Source: Brachionus manjavacas
Taxonomy: Eukaryota > Rotifera > Eurotatoria > Ploima > Brachionidae
Reading direction: 5' to 3'
NCBI GenBank assembly: GCA_019054805.1
Contig: JAHQIY010000001.1
Span: 7,578,501-7,642,500, forward strand
DNA: 64,000 nt
Both the position numbers and the translations under genes were made by a program. The notes under the pieces were generated by a model that worked only from the letters and a program-made list of their open reading frames with translations, made no database searches and had not been told where the DNA came from. Shown piece by piece: positions 18,869 through 31,060 of this stretch. The number at the start of each line of letters is the position of its first letter. Position 1 is the stretch's first letter.

Positions 18869-21800
18869 CTAAAAATTTAAAAGTTTCTTAAATTCCAAAA
18901 AGTTAGTGATTATTTTTTTAACAATTATTTGATGATGAATGTTTTCAATACTGTTGACATGATCAGAAATTTCCTCTACAAAATTTTTTTCCTTGTCTAA
19001 TTTGAAATTTTCTCCAATTTTGATGATGCTATTGCTGATCAAATGATAAAAAAACAAATAAGTAAGTTGAATATAGTTTGTGTCCGTAAGAAGATCCAAA
19101 ACTTTCCAATAAGAATTGCAGCTAAGAAGCAAAAAAATTGCCGATTCCTAATAAAATATTGAAAAATTAAAAAAAATTATGATTTATCAACTTAAAAGAA
19201 TACTTTTCGGTTTATTGAGTTTGAAATTAAATATTCACTCCATCTCTTAATGATTTCTTGCTGCTCATTTTCACTTAATCGCATCCTTGCCAACCAAGCA
19301 GCTTTTTCCCACTCGTTATTGTCTTGTAAGTATCGACAAGCATCAAAAATTAAACCTATCAAACACAAAAGCTCCACGCCATCTAAAATCAAATTTTCAT
19401 TTTATATTTTAATTAAATGATATTAAAGTAGGATGAATTTATTTTTAAGGTAAATTATCAGAAAATAATTTTTATTTGAAAACATGAGTAGTTAGTTTGA
19501 AAAATTAAAAGTAAAATGTCGGATACTTAGTCTGGTCAATTTTTTTATAATTTGGACTATTGAAATAAGTAAAAAGCTTAAAGATAATAAACTTTAAATG
19601 CTTTAAAATCAAATGAATTCACCATCGGAATTTAAATATACTAATTTCAAAAAGCACTAGTGTCAGACCCAAACAAAGTTTTAAAATCCGTGGAACTGTT
19701 AAGCTAAAATCCTCCTAAACTACGTAGTCAATGAACCCGATAGTGAAAAATAAAAAATTACAAAGTGTACTCAATGTGCTAATTACCTAATCTTCAGCTA
19801 ATTAATTTTATTTTATTTCTATATTTAAATAAACTATAAAATACTTTTCACTTAAACATACTTGAAATTTTTATTTTAAATACAGATAACTTATGCGAAA
19901 ATAAAAGAACACATTAAAGTAGGACTTAATTCAAAAAAAAAAAATCGCATTGAAAATTTTTTTTAGTAATTATAAATTTGGTTTTAACTCAATTATTTTT
20001 GAAAAGCAAGTACATTTTTATAGTTTCTAATTTAATTTTTCAAATAGGAATAAGTTCATTTAATTTTTTTAAATTTGTTAAATCAATTCCTATCTTTTTG
20101 AGTTTAAATGAATATTAATTAAAATTATTAAAAATTAAAATTTCTGCTGATAATGATTTTCCATCTCGGTAAATATTTAAGAGTTTAGCCTTCTATGTGC
20201 TTAATATTTTAAATAAATTTTTGAAGGACATTTATTTCAGAAGAACAAATTCAGTCATAATTTTTTAAGTACCCTCACTTGAAAATTTTAATATATGTTT
20301 GTTTAATTTTTCATTTAGAAAATAAAATAAATAAAATTGATTTAACTAAATATTTGAAGGATGAAAAAAAAAGCTTTTAAGAGTCAATCTTACGTATCAC
20401 TTAAATTTTTCAAACATTAAGTAGTTAGTTTTTTTAAATTTTATGCAAGAAAGTATTTTTTGTTGGAAATTAAATAAGTTTTAAATTTAATAATTAAAAT
20501 ATCTAATTTCTTACCTTTAAATTTGAAAGCTTACAATTTGAATTATTATCGAATAAAACATATTAACCCTCCCTATGCTAATTTTTTGAATAAAATTAAA
20601 TCAAAGAAAAAAATAAAAAATTTTCACTTAATTTTTTGTTGATATTTTTCTGATGACTTAAAAGATAACTTATTTTCAAAATTGTGACCTTATTTAAAAT
20701 AGTTTAAAATATAAATTTTTTTTATTTTTATTGAAGGAAAGATCCCAAAAATAAAGATAAAAAATTTACTATTAAATGAATTAGAGAGACATTATAACTA
20801 AATGTTTTAACTTATAACATAAAATACTAATTCTAAAAGCAAGCTAAAAAAGCTGAAATGATTGGAAAATTAACTTAGCTCTAACTAATTATTTAAATTG
20901 AAATTTAAAATTATATTTTTTAATGTTAAATATTAATCCTAAAATAAATTTTTTTAAATTTGGAATAAAAAAATTTTCTCAAACCTTTGACTGATTTTTT
21001 TTCATGATTGTGTCTGTTACTTGTCTTCAGTCACTACCTACACTACCAAAAGCATTATTTATTTAGTGATAATTTTTATTTATCCTATAAGGCATGTAAT
21101 ATGTTGCCAATGTTGATTTAATATCGTTTAATTTAGTCTAGTTATTCTGAAGTAAGCTTAGGATATATAATAATTGGATATTGTGTTAAGAGGAATACAT
21201 TTTCTCCATGAATTAATGAAAAAAAATATTGAAAATTAAGAATTAGTTTCGAATAAACTTCAAAAAATTTTTGGTAAATATAAGTTAAATTATATTGAAA
21301 TAAATTTCTAATTAGCCAAATCTTTTGAAAAAAAATTGATTGAACTTTGATAATAGACTGACACAAAAAATGAATCAAATATCTGCTGAAGTCAAAATTT
21401 TATATTTTTGAGAAATACCTGTGCATTTAATTTTACCAAGAGATTCATCTATCTCAAGTGAATTAAAGTGTCCCCCTTTAAATTAATAGTAACTGAAAAA
21501 TAAAAAATTCTCGAAAATTTTTGAAAGGAAAGGAAAAAAAATAAAATTGAAAATTGTATTAAAAAATGAGAAATTTAGTTCAAATTTCACCAGTATGCCA
21601 TTAAATTACCTAATTACTAAAGGTAAAAATAAAAAAATCAGTTAACACTAAATTAAAAACGAAAACTAATTTTTGACAAAGTAAAAAATTTTTATAATGA
21701 ACATTTTGAAAACTTACTATTAATATTTATTTTTTTAATAAAATTTTATGCTAATGCGTTTTCGAGCTAATGTTCCTTCAGGTTAAACTAGATTAATATA

Positions 21801-24800
21801 TAAAATTAAAATAGATAAATAAAATTAAGAAATAATTAATGATTTTAAATGTTTAGGTATTGATAGGTTCTGAAAAATAGAAAATGAGGAAATGATAAGG
21901 AAGCAATTGCATCATTGTAATGTGTTATGTGTTTTATAATTTTTACATCAATCAAAAAGTACCAAAAATAAAAAATTTGAGCACTAGGTCTTAAATTAGT
22001 TTTCATTTTTAAAAAATGTGTGTCAATAGGTTAAAAAAATTGGATTTCTCTTATATTTAGTGATAATTAAATTTTAAATGTACTCTTTATAATTGGGAAA
22101 AAAATATAAAAATTTTGTGGCATTGATTTTATTAGTTCAAAAAATTAAAGCCTTCAAAACAACTCTCAATTGAAATTAAAATTATTAATTTATGATATTT
22201 TGGTCATTCTGAAAAGCACACATTTTAATTTTTGTATTTAATTTTTCGCTGGATCGTGCGTGACCATGAATAATAAAATTAACAAAATTTGCTTTATTTT
22301 TTTAACAGAGAATGAAGGTTGCATTAGCACTAAAAAATTCGGCAATTTTGTTGCAAAAAAAAAAATTTAATATCTAGAGAAATAAAAAAAAAATATATAA
22401 AAATTAACAAATTTTTTGGAAAATAATAAAGTTTTTTAAAATATTCATTTCTTTCACAATTTTTTGAAAATCGGGTCGATTTGACCCGCCGGGCTTTCTA
22501 GTGTTAAGGAAAATGTCAGTGAAATCAGTAAAAAGAGAATTGCTTACCATAAATCTTTCCATTGGCAATCAGACTTGTGGCTACAAGCTTAATAGATGTC
22601 TTAGCTTGGGAATTTTCATCTGTATTTTTAACACTTGCAATCAAACATGCTCTTAAATAAAAAAAAAATACGAAAAAATTGAGAAAATTGAGTTTTTTTT
22701 TAAAAACCAACTTGACCAAATTGTTTGTATAGTTTTCACTATTGGGATCTGATTCCATTAAAAAGTTAAAAGCTGAATCCAATTGATTAGATAAAATAAA
22801 GTCCCTTAAAACAGGATTATTTTGTTGATCTTCGATTTTTTCTCGATATAAATTCATCATGTCGATTTCTTTTGCCCGAAATTCGGATGAATTTACCATC
22901 AAAGAATTAAAGCCGAGAACTGGTCTAAATTTTCTTTGGTCAGAAATTTTGTCAGTCTCGATTAAATAGGAAAATAGGGTCCAGAATTTGGTCTCAAATC
23001 CATTAAAGTTAATAATCAAACTAACATAAGCGAATCGATCAATTGAATTTTTATAAGTATTCTGAAAATTTTGGCTCAAAATTTCCATTAATTCTTCCGA
23101 AATTAAATCTTGGCTCAATTCGCCAATTTTGTTTTGGCTTAAGCGATCAAATATTAAAGTTTTTAATTTGAATAAATTTGTCTCTTTTTGCTCTAAATTG
23201 AACAAATTTGGCGCCATCAATTGACCATAATCAAAATTAATGTTAAAATTGACATCAAAAACTTTGAGTGAAAAATCACTAAATTGAATGTAAAGCCTAT
23301 CTGATGAGCACCAATTTGAGTCTAAAACTTTATTTTTTAATTTAAATTCGCTAAATATATCTAGATTATTGATATCGAAAATTTGAATTAACTCATTGTA
23401 TTGTACCAGTAAAAGCATGTTTTCTTTACCAGGCGCAAATTTTACTTTTTTTATTTCTATTCCGCGTTTGTGGCAAATAGATTTTAAAAATCTAGTTCTC
23501 AAGTTCCAGCGGCTCAAATTTCCATCCGAGTCACCAAAAACAATAAAATCTTTTTTCAAATCAATTGATGAAACGTTCACTAATTCACCATCCTCTGGCA
23601 AAGCAATTGAGCCATCTTTTATGTGGTTAGTCTCAACGCAAAAACTGTACATTAGTCCAGAATCATCAATGCAAATGATGTTCTCCTTTTCAGAATTCAA
23701 AGTTTCTGAATTTTGCGCATCAGAGACATCTGATTCTTTATTTGCTGACTTTGATTCTTTTTTATTAAAATCGTGGGGACACCATTCCTTTTTTAATTCA
23801 AATTGTGTATTTATTCATTTTCATAAAAAAATATTTACCAAAATAGTAATTATGGGTGATTTTCTTGAAATTTTTTTAATAAGTGAAAAACTCTTTAAAT
23901 CCCATATTTCAAACGGATGTTCCTTGAATAAGATCACCATGTATTGTCTAAATAAAAATGATTTTTTTATTTTTTTTTAATGCATTCAAAAAACGGTGAT
24001 TTGTGAATTGTTCTCATTTACTCACGTGAAATATCAGATATTTCACGGCGTAAATTCTGAAAAGTCTAAAAAAAATAATTTTTGACAAAAGATTTTGGGC
24101 TATTTATTTGATGATTTTAGCAAAAAATTTTAACAAATTTTATTTAATAGAAATCTTATTTAATAAAGATATAATTTTTCCGTCTTATTTTCCTTAATTT
24201 CGTTCATTGAAAAAATATTGTTCTATTCTAAATAATTAAAATTTTGTTTACAAGAAATTTTACTCATTAGGTTTCATTTGCAACTTTAGTTTATACTCCA
24301 CTTTTTCAATAAATAAATTTGAACAAAAATATTTTAATCTGAACTTTTTTTATATGAAATTGGATGTAAAAAAAAAACCCACGTTCCAAGAAGTTATTGG
24401 GGCGATTAGATGTTTTTTTTCCGACAGGAAACGAAGAGAAATAGAATATTTTACTTAAAAACTGACCTGATTTTAAAATAATTCTGATAAAAAATTTCTT
24501 CTTATCACACTTTATTTTCTTAAAAGAGTCAATTTAAATAATTTAAACATAACATTCATTTAGTATTTAATATGAGTTAAGGAAAAATTTTATCTTTTTC
24601 TAAAAAAAATAAATATCTCTAATTTGATTTAAATTAAATAATTATGATTCAGAGTTATTTAAAATTAAAGTCCGGAATTTTTTTTATTTTTATATTTTCA
24701 AAAGTCCAAGTCAAAGACTTTTATTTTATTTTTTTTTAAAGTCCAAACTCGCTTGGCTTCTAATAAAACCACCTGGGACTGCAAAATTATCATTTCCTGG

Positions 24801-27715
24801 AACTGAAGAAATTTCATTTGTCCCTTCACATTCTTAGAACGCAAAAAAAATCTCACGATCATGTTAAGCAATAAAAATGACTGAAAAAAATGCTTTAACT
24901 GTAGTTGGGAATTAGGCAAAAATTTTTCGTGGTCTTCCGTTCCTGAATAATTACTCTTCATGGAAAAACAGGAAGATTTATTTGAGTATTAATATTTAAA
25001 ATTATTTTAAAATATTTTAAGAATTTTTCTAGTCATTATATTGATCGTGAAAAAAAATAAAAGTCTTTGACTCGAACTTTTGAAGAAAAAAAAAGTCCGG
25101 ACTTGGACTTGACTTAAGACTTGTGACTTTTAAACAACTCTCTTGTGATTCAACAAATTTTGTCATTTTCTTATCCCAAAATGTTAATTTCTCAATCCAA
25201 ATTGGTTTGAAAAAAAGTGAAACCCTTCATTTTCATGAATTATTATTTGAAAAATTCATTTGATCCATTCCTTCAAATTGAATACAAAGTACAATTAAAA
25301 AATCATTTAATTGTCGTCAAAATCTCAATCTGTATTATAATAAATTTTTTTGAGTTTAATAGAGACCTAAGACTTAAAACATTTACAAGATGCAAAGCAA
25401 GAATTTAAAACGAAGAAGTGATATCTGTATTTATTTAAGTTGACGTTTGATGAATTATTGTTCAAACATTATAGACCCAATAATTATAATAGAAATTTTA
25501 ATGAATATTGATTAAAATTAGATAATTTTAAAATTTTTAATTAAAAGTATTTTTAGGCTAATTTATATATCAATATTCAAGTAAGCGCAACCGAGAATAG
25601 ATTATATAAATTTTACAATGTATTTTAAAAATTTAATTAAAATTTAAAACAAAATTTGTTTTATCATTCAAATTTTTTAATAACTTAAATGAATAATAAT
25701 ATATAAATGAGATAATACTAACGTAAAAGGTAAGATTTTGACAACTAGACTAATTTATTAAGGGTTGAGTCTAGAAAACCTGTAGTCAAATTTAATGCAT
25801 ATTAAGAGCTTGAATTTTTCATTAAATTCTCCCGCTATACGAACGATAGTGATATTTATATAATTTAAAATTCATTTCCTAACTTACACTTTCATTTAAT
25901 TTCAATTTTTTTTACCTTAAGTGAGATATTTTTATTGCTGTGATAGGAGACTCTTCGATTTGGTTTGTTCGAACAAGAGCTGATTCACCCGTTCTCAGAT
26001 CAACATAAAAAACATCATTTTTGACAAAAATTTGCTGCTTATTTTGTGAACTATTTAAGGATTCGATTGCACTAAAGGACATGTTTGAATTATAAGACCA
26101 AGTGATCAGTGAATAAAGAGTAATCCACTCAATTCCCATTAAAGGATTTGTTGATAATGCTATTTTGCGATCGAGCTGATTTAAATTCAAATTAAATATT
26201 GATAAATATCCAACTGAGTCTCCAATAGCCATCAACGGGTACCAAAATTTACAATTTTTTTTTGTCAAACGAGGTCCCATTTTGACCACAAAAGAACTCG
26301 AGGCGATTGAGTCTAGCATGGACACAAGCATTAATTTTAACCTTTTTTTACTTCTCATATTCTCAAATAAAAATAAATCCACTTTATTCAAATTTTTATC
26401 TTTTTTGGCAAAAAGTTCATATTTTAATAAGCGACCATCACTTAAAATCAATGAACAGAATCGCTCAGTATTTGGACACACAGAAAAACCGAACAAGCTA
26501 CAATTCTTTGGCAAACGCTTTTGCTCAGTATTGGCTATAAGTTCGTACTGATGAATGGAGTCTTTGCATCGGCCATGTACTGAAAGCGATCCATTCTCAT
26601 GAAGTGCATAAAAAGCGTCTGCCTGGTGACAAGGATAGATCTGTTGAAAAGGACTATAAACCTTGTCTGTTTGAATAAACTCTATTGTCTGATATATGCC
26701 CAGATCAAAGACAAAAATTTCACGTGGATAGACTAGGAACAAAATGTTTTTGACATGTGGATGAAATTCAATTTGAAAGCATTCTTTCAGAAGCGCTTTT
26801 TGCTGAACCAATTGACTAGCACTAGGCTTGGTATCCACTGATTTTTTCCAATAGTTCGAAAACAAATTGATTGAAGAGCGACGCGGCGACTCTGCATTTG
26901 AGTCGATCTGTGCTGAAGCATCATTTGAAGCCAGGTAAAATTTACGCTGCCACTTTTCCACTAAATTTGAGTCGCCCATTGAATCGAGCTTTAGAAAATT
27001 AATAAAATTTGAGCCCAAAACTTAAATTATGTTTTATTTAATGAAATTTAAAAATTTTCAAATTTAGTTTACATGCTAGTTTTAAGAAATCGTGATGATC
27101 AAAGGTAAATCCCTGCAATCGCTGATCATTTATGTGCTTCTGCCAAATTCGACAAGAACTTTCTGTATTCCAAATTATTAATTTTGAATTTGAATAAAGA
27201 GATAGCAAGGTGTTTGAGTTGTTATTCTTATTAGTTGTCTGAGCACTGGATAGCCATCTCATTTCGATTACTTTGTTATTAGGAGTTGATTGATTATTTT
27301 CATTTGAAATAAGTTCTCCAACGATTCTAGACTCATTTATGTCCCAAATTGAAATTAAATCATCTATTGCAGATGCCAAATGTGGATAAATGTTTTTGTT
27401 GCTATTCAAATTGGACGTGGACCATTTTAATTTAGTGATGGAACTTTTGGGCAAGCTCTGGGGGCTCAATGTTTTCAATATCTTAAAATTGTTGGCATAA
27501 AATTGGTTTTTAAACAGAATTTTTCATACTTGTAAGTTATTGCCGTCAATTATGTGGATATTGTTCAAATAAGCTAAGGCTATGCATCCCAGATGGTTCC
27601 TTCAAAAAATGATGAAAAGAACATTTCTGATATATAAGTTTATTAAATACCAATCAATGGCGTTTTTGTTAGTAGAATCTAAATTGTTTAAGATGACTTG
27701 AGTGTTGGTTTCCAT
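18869..27715 (-). CDS. WDR11: WDR11 beta-propeller protein
   Basis: Nine exons on the minus strand: 27651-27715, 27530-27599, 27073-27481, 25916-27020, 23839-23947, 22712-23787, 22548-22651, 19204-19382 and 18869-19147. Phases agree throughout and give 1131 residues (human about 1224). Conserved blocks include AIDWNHLGCIALAY near the start, NILFLVYPREIFVFDLG, KISHLRQYMVILF spanning an intron, KVKFAPGKENM, KLVATSLIANGKIYDGVELLCLI and WEKAAWLARMRLS near the end. WDR11 is a tandem WD40 protein; with FAM91A1 it tethers AP-1 vesicles at the trans-Golgi. Two introns are far longer than the usual 50 bp: 1.97 kb (23948-25915, containing a hAT-type element) and 3.17 kb (19383-22547). Confidence 0.93.
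21766..21830 (-). mobile_element. LINE 3'-tail remnant
   Basis: CGAGCTAATGTTCCTTCAG matches, with one change, the 3' terminal sequence of the LINE at 58.6 kb and the copy at 31640, followed by the same A/T-rich run. Only the extreme 3' end is present. Confidence 0.55.
22473..22507. mobile_element. TTAA-bounded terminal sequence of a DNA transposon (piggyBac-like?)
   Basis: GGGTC-gattt-GACCC palindrome, then CGCCGGGCTTTCTAGTG ending exactly at TTAA. The same layout recurs at 61196-61229. TTAA targets are typical of piggyBac-type elements. The opposite end was not defined; TTAACACTA at about 21642 is a weak candidate. Confidence 0.4.
24650..25142. mobile_element. hAT-type non-autonomous element (MITE) in a WDR11 intron
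   Basis: It begins CAGAGTTATTTAAAATTAAAG and ends with the reverse-complement type AGTCCGG...TTTAAACAACTCT. The flanks TTATGATT (24642-24649) and TTGTGATT (25143-25150) match at 7 of 8 bases, a target duplication of the length hAT elements make. The interior carries several AGTCC/GGACT words near both ends. A second copy lies at 31061-31522. No transposase is recognised. Confidence 0.8.
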
Positions 27716-28010
27716 TATAGGGAAATTAATTTTTTTCAAGAAAATCTTTAATGATTTTGATCATTTAGTCATCCTCATAAGAAGGTATACACAAATATTT
27801 TATGTCAGAAAAATAAATTTGTGAAAAATTAAATTCATTTGGAATTTAATTTTTATATTTGCAATTGTTTGCTAACAAAAAATTTGATTTACCTGGCCAA
27901 TTTTTGTAATCAATTTTATTCTTTTTTTTGTAACTAAATTTTAAATTTTAACAAATGAACTCAAACATTTTTTTTTTTATTTTTTATTTAATCATTTTTT
28001 CGATAGCAAT

Positions 28011-28049
28011 AGGGTTTAAACGAAGGCAAAAGCCATTCGGACAAACCCT
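28011..28049. repeat. Two-step hairpin AGGGTTT...AAACCCT
   Basis: The outer arms AGGGTTT (28011-28017) and AAACCCT (28043-28049) and the inner arms GAAGGC (28022-28027) and GCCaTTC (28032-28038) can pair as one stem with an AAAA loop. It stands out in base composition. The word CCATTCGGA recurs at about 28468, so it may be a fragment of a small repeat family. Confidence 0.5.
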
Positions 28050-28374
28050 GGGGTAATCCAAAATTATATTTTTAATAAAATAAAAATAAAAAATTTGATT
28101 TAATTAGAAAGTATAAACTGTTTAAATTCAAAACAATTCTCAGATATAACGAAGATTAAAGTAAAATTCGCTTTAGGATTACAAAAAATCAAAATTTTAA
28201 ATCAAAGTTATTATCTTTTCATTTTTTACAAAAAAACCATGTTGTTTTTCATAGTAAATGCAATTACAATTGTCCTTTTTCTGTCCTAGCGGATAATGGG
28301 GAAAGGGTCATCTCCTTTTCTAGTACCTTTTTTAGAAACGGGTCGCCCTATTTTAATGAAAGGGATTTAAACAC

Positions 28375-28500
28375 TCTCTTCGTATTGCAGAGACATTTTT
28401 AAGAATTTTTCACCCTCAGCGAGTTTTGAACCTCTATCATCTTCTTGCATGACTCACAAACAAACCATTCGGATTTACGGTCCATTTAGTAAATGCAATG
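28375..28500 (-). mobile_element. Possible tRNA-derived SINE fragment
   Basis: On the minus strand GAGGTTCAAAACTC fits a pol III B box. Upstream, TCATGCAAGAAGATGA could be an anticodon-arm remnant and TCCGAATGGTTTG an A-box-like word. The T-stem pairing is poor, so this is not a functional tRNA gene. No poly-A or target duplication was defined. Confidence 0.3.
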
Positions 28501-29039
28501 CTATCTCAGTCATTTTAAAAAACGTGAAAAAAAATCAAAAATTTTACGAAAAAATCCATCGAAAAAGTAACGTTGAAGATTGACAGTTTTTTCTTCTTTT
28601 TTTCGAAACATATTTTTGAATAAATTTCGTAATAAATTTTTGATAAAATACCAAAAATATTTTCCGGTTAATATTTCTTCGACTTCTTTTCGAAAATTTT
28701 TTACAATTTTAAATATTTATTATTTTAGCTAGTAAAAAATAAATTTATAAATTAAATATTTATTAAGAAAAGAAAAATTTCAAATAATTTTAAGTTATTA
28801 ATGGTACTTTTACAATTTTTTAACAAAATTATTCTATTTAAAACAATATTTAATTACAATGAAATTTTTTTTTTATATAATTGAATTGAATTTTTTTTAA
28901 TTTTATTTTCCGTGACTCAAGGGCGATATAAAAATAGAGCACATGGTAAAATTAAATAGAAAATAAAACATAGATTAAGATAGTATAAAATTTTAGTATT
29001 TTTTTGGTAAATTTATTTTATTAAATTTTTTTATTTACA

Positions 29040-29485
29040 TTCAGGACATAGTCGCCTCATAACGGTCTTGAATTTTGATTCAGTAAGATTGACATTTTTT
29101 GAACGTAGGAAATCTATAAAATCTTTAAAATCATTAGATGATTAATTAAATTAAAATATAATTTTTTTTAACACCTCGAGCTGCACTTTACTCGGTAAAT
29201 TTTTCAATCATTGATTTTCGATTACTTTTGTCCTATATTTCTACATCAGAAACGAGTGCTTTTGCCATTGTTCGAAACATAAACTCAGGATTTTTTTGCT
29301 CTCATATTATTATTTCTACTCTATTTTTCAAATTCAAGTTCAAAAATTTTCCAGGATAGTCTTCATGAATCAGAATTTGTCCAGAGCTGTTTCCAAACTT
29401 TCTTACCTCGCGCGGTCTTTTTTTGAGCCAATATATTTCAAAACTTGAATTGACAACTTTGTCATATTGCTGAACAAAGTTTGAA
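29040..29485 (-). pseudogene. Decayed coding-like sequence of unknown origin
   Basis: Minus-strand frames show protein-like runs such as YDKVVNSSFEIYWLKKRPRE, then FMFRTMAKALVSDVEI, then DFKDFIDFLRSKNVNLTESK. They are broken by several stops and frame changes. Composition is more gene-like than the surroundings. I do not recognise the family; a BEN-like or transposon-derived origin is only a guess. Confidence 0.35.
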
Positions 29486-30109
29486 CTAATTTTACATTCT
29501 AATAAGTTAATTTAAATTGTTTTAACTCAATTTTATATTTTTAAATTTTGCAAAATTTATTTTGTTTTAATATACAGAAACAATTCTTTGTTTATCAAAA
29601 AAATGTTATTTTATAATGGAAAAGGAAAATAGATAAGATTTTTAAACTACCTAAATAAATAGAATCAATAAAGTTAACTTAAAAAAATTCCCTTATAAAT
29701 AAATTAATTTCTAGTTAATTCAATCTTTAAAAATAAAAATGTTTAACTCCACCCGATCAAGAATTTAAGATCTTTCTTATTTTTCATAAATAAATGAAAA
29801 TTTACTTGAAAATTCTTTGAACATTTCTATTTGTTTTTCAAGGTTTAAAATCTAATGCTGACTGATCTAATAAATAATCATTATCAAAATTGACTAATTG
29901 GTAATTTATTTCACTCTGTTTTATCTTTTCATTTATAAGAGGTAACCTTTTAGAAGAAATTACTTGAGACTGATTATGGATCTCGGAAAATAAATATTTT
30001 GAAGAACACGGAATAGCTATCTGAGTCAATAGATAAATAGTTTCTTCTTCTCAGAAGAAACTGATCTTAATATTTTTGCAAAAATTTAGGCTTTTAATTT
30101 ACAGATTTA

Positions 30110-30725
30110 CAGCGGTTTTAATAAAAACGTAACGCAAAAAAAGCCGCGACCAAACAACGGCCAGCGCGGCCGTCCGTCCCTGCCTGTTTGCGGCTCCGAA
30201 CCGGCCGACCTAAGCGACCTTGCCGGCCTACTTCCCTTGTTTAATTTAGCAGGACAAATAAAATTGATTATAAAAAAAAAAGTATTTTGTATTAAGCTTT
30301 AAAACTAAAAAGCAAGCATTAAAAGTAAAATTCGTATTTTTTTCTTATGTAATCTAAATACTTTCAAACACATAGATATAATTTTTAAAATTTATGAATT
30401 ATTGAGAATTCAACACAAATTAATTGATAAAGACTTGAAAAAATTTTAATGAGGTCGCTTTAATAAAAGCTTAGTTGGTCTAAAATAAAACAAAATCTGA
30501 TGATCAGGAGAATAATTGACGGCTAAGTTAAAAAAATATAGTTCAGTAAACAAATTAGATAGTCAGTATTTGATGATTATTTTATTTATCTCTTAGGGTG
30601 GGCCGGCAAGGTCGCTCAGGTCGGCCGGCTAGTAAGGTTGGACGGGTCGGACGGGGCGGACGTGTTGGGACGCCAAAGTTACCGTTGGCCGGATCGCTTG
30701 CGTTACGTTTTTATTAGAACCGCTG
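30110..30725. mobile_element. Tc1/mariner-type MITE with GC-rich ends
   Basis: Inverted ends start CAGCGGTT(T/C)TAATAAAAACG and match at 27 of 28 bases. TA lies directly outside each end, as expected for TA-target Tc1/mariner transposons. A second inverted block (GGCCGGCAAGGTCGCT with AGGTCGGCCGG) lies about 95-125 bp inside each end. The roughly 120-bp ends are strongly GC-rich while the 370-bp centre is AT-rich. No transposase frame is present. The open frame over the right end is a composition effect and is not called. Confidence 0.75.
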
Positions 30726-30918
30726 TAGGGATTATTAATAGAACTTTAAAAATGATTATCAGCATTAAGTTAGTTCAAAAGTTGAAGTATCCTGAAAATA
30801 TTTCTAGGGATGGTGTTCAGTCAGAGCCAATAATAACTTCAAAAGGAATGAACATGAAGTTCGTCTACCAAGAGTAGTAGGTGAAAGTAAACTGTAAAGA
30901 TTAAAATTAATTTCAATT

Positions 30919-31042
30919 TGGTTTAATTTTTTGTGTTTGAATTAAAAAATTTATCCGATGTTGAAATAAAATTGAAAAGGGGCGATGTTTCAAATTTTTT
31001 TCTCAGTTTCAAAAAAAAATAATTTTAAGTTAAAATTGCAAG
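30919..31042 (+). repeat. Left arm of a 1.3-kb spaced inverted repeat
   Basis: About 120 bases nearly identical (estimated 85-90%) to the reverse complement of 32113-32234. Shared words include TTTTTTGTGTTTGAATTA, ATCCGATGTTGAAATAA and CGATGTTTCAAAT. One frame is open in both arms, but nearly all differences change the amino acid, so there is no sign of protein constraint. Confidence 0.85.
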
Positions 31043-31060
31043 CATTTTCATATTTGAAAT

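Larger units (their letters stand above)
19383..22547. other. 3.2-kb WDR11 intron with repeat remnants
   Basis: Donor GTAAGC is next to 22548 and acceptor TTTTAG next to 19382. The intron is AT-rich and holds a LINE 3'-tail remnant near 21766 and a TTAA-bounded transposon-like end at 22473-22507. A slightly GC-richer patch at 19650-19770 has no identified content. No separate gene was supported. Confidence 0.6.
27716..30108. other. 2.4-kb spacer upstream of WDR11
   Basis: AT-rich, with the WDR11 promoter at its left end. Three patches stand out and are listed separately: a hairpin at 28011-28049, a tRNA-like B-box region near 28375-28500, and decayed coding-like sequence at 29040-29485. No intact gene was seen. 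Confidence 0.5.

Noticed and set aside
24698-24961. An 87-codon minus-strand frame inside the hAT-type MITE as transposase remnant
   Set aside because: No hAT dimerisation or RNase H motif; the stretch is too short to support.
30638-30877. Open frame across the right end of the TA-flanked MITE
   Set aside because: It lies in the GC-rich inverted end, where stop codons are rare by composition, and shows no protein motif.
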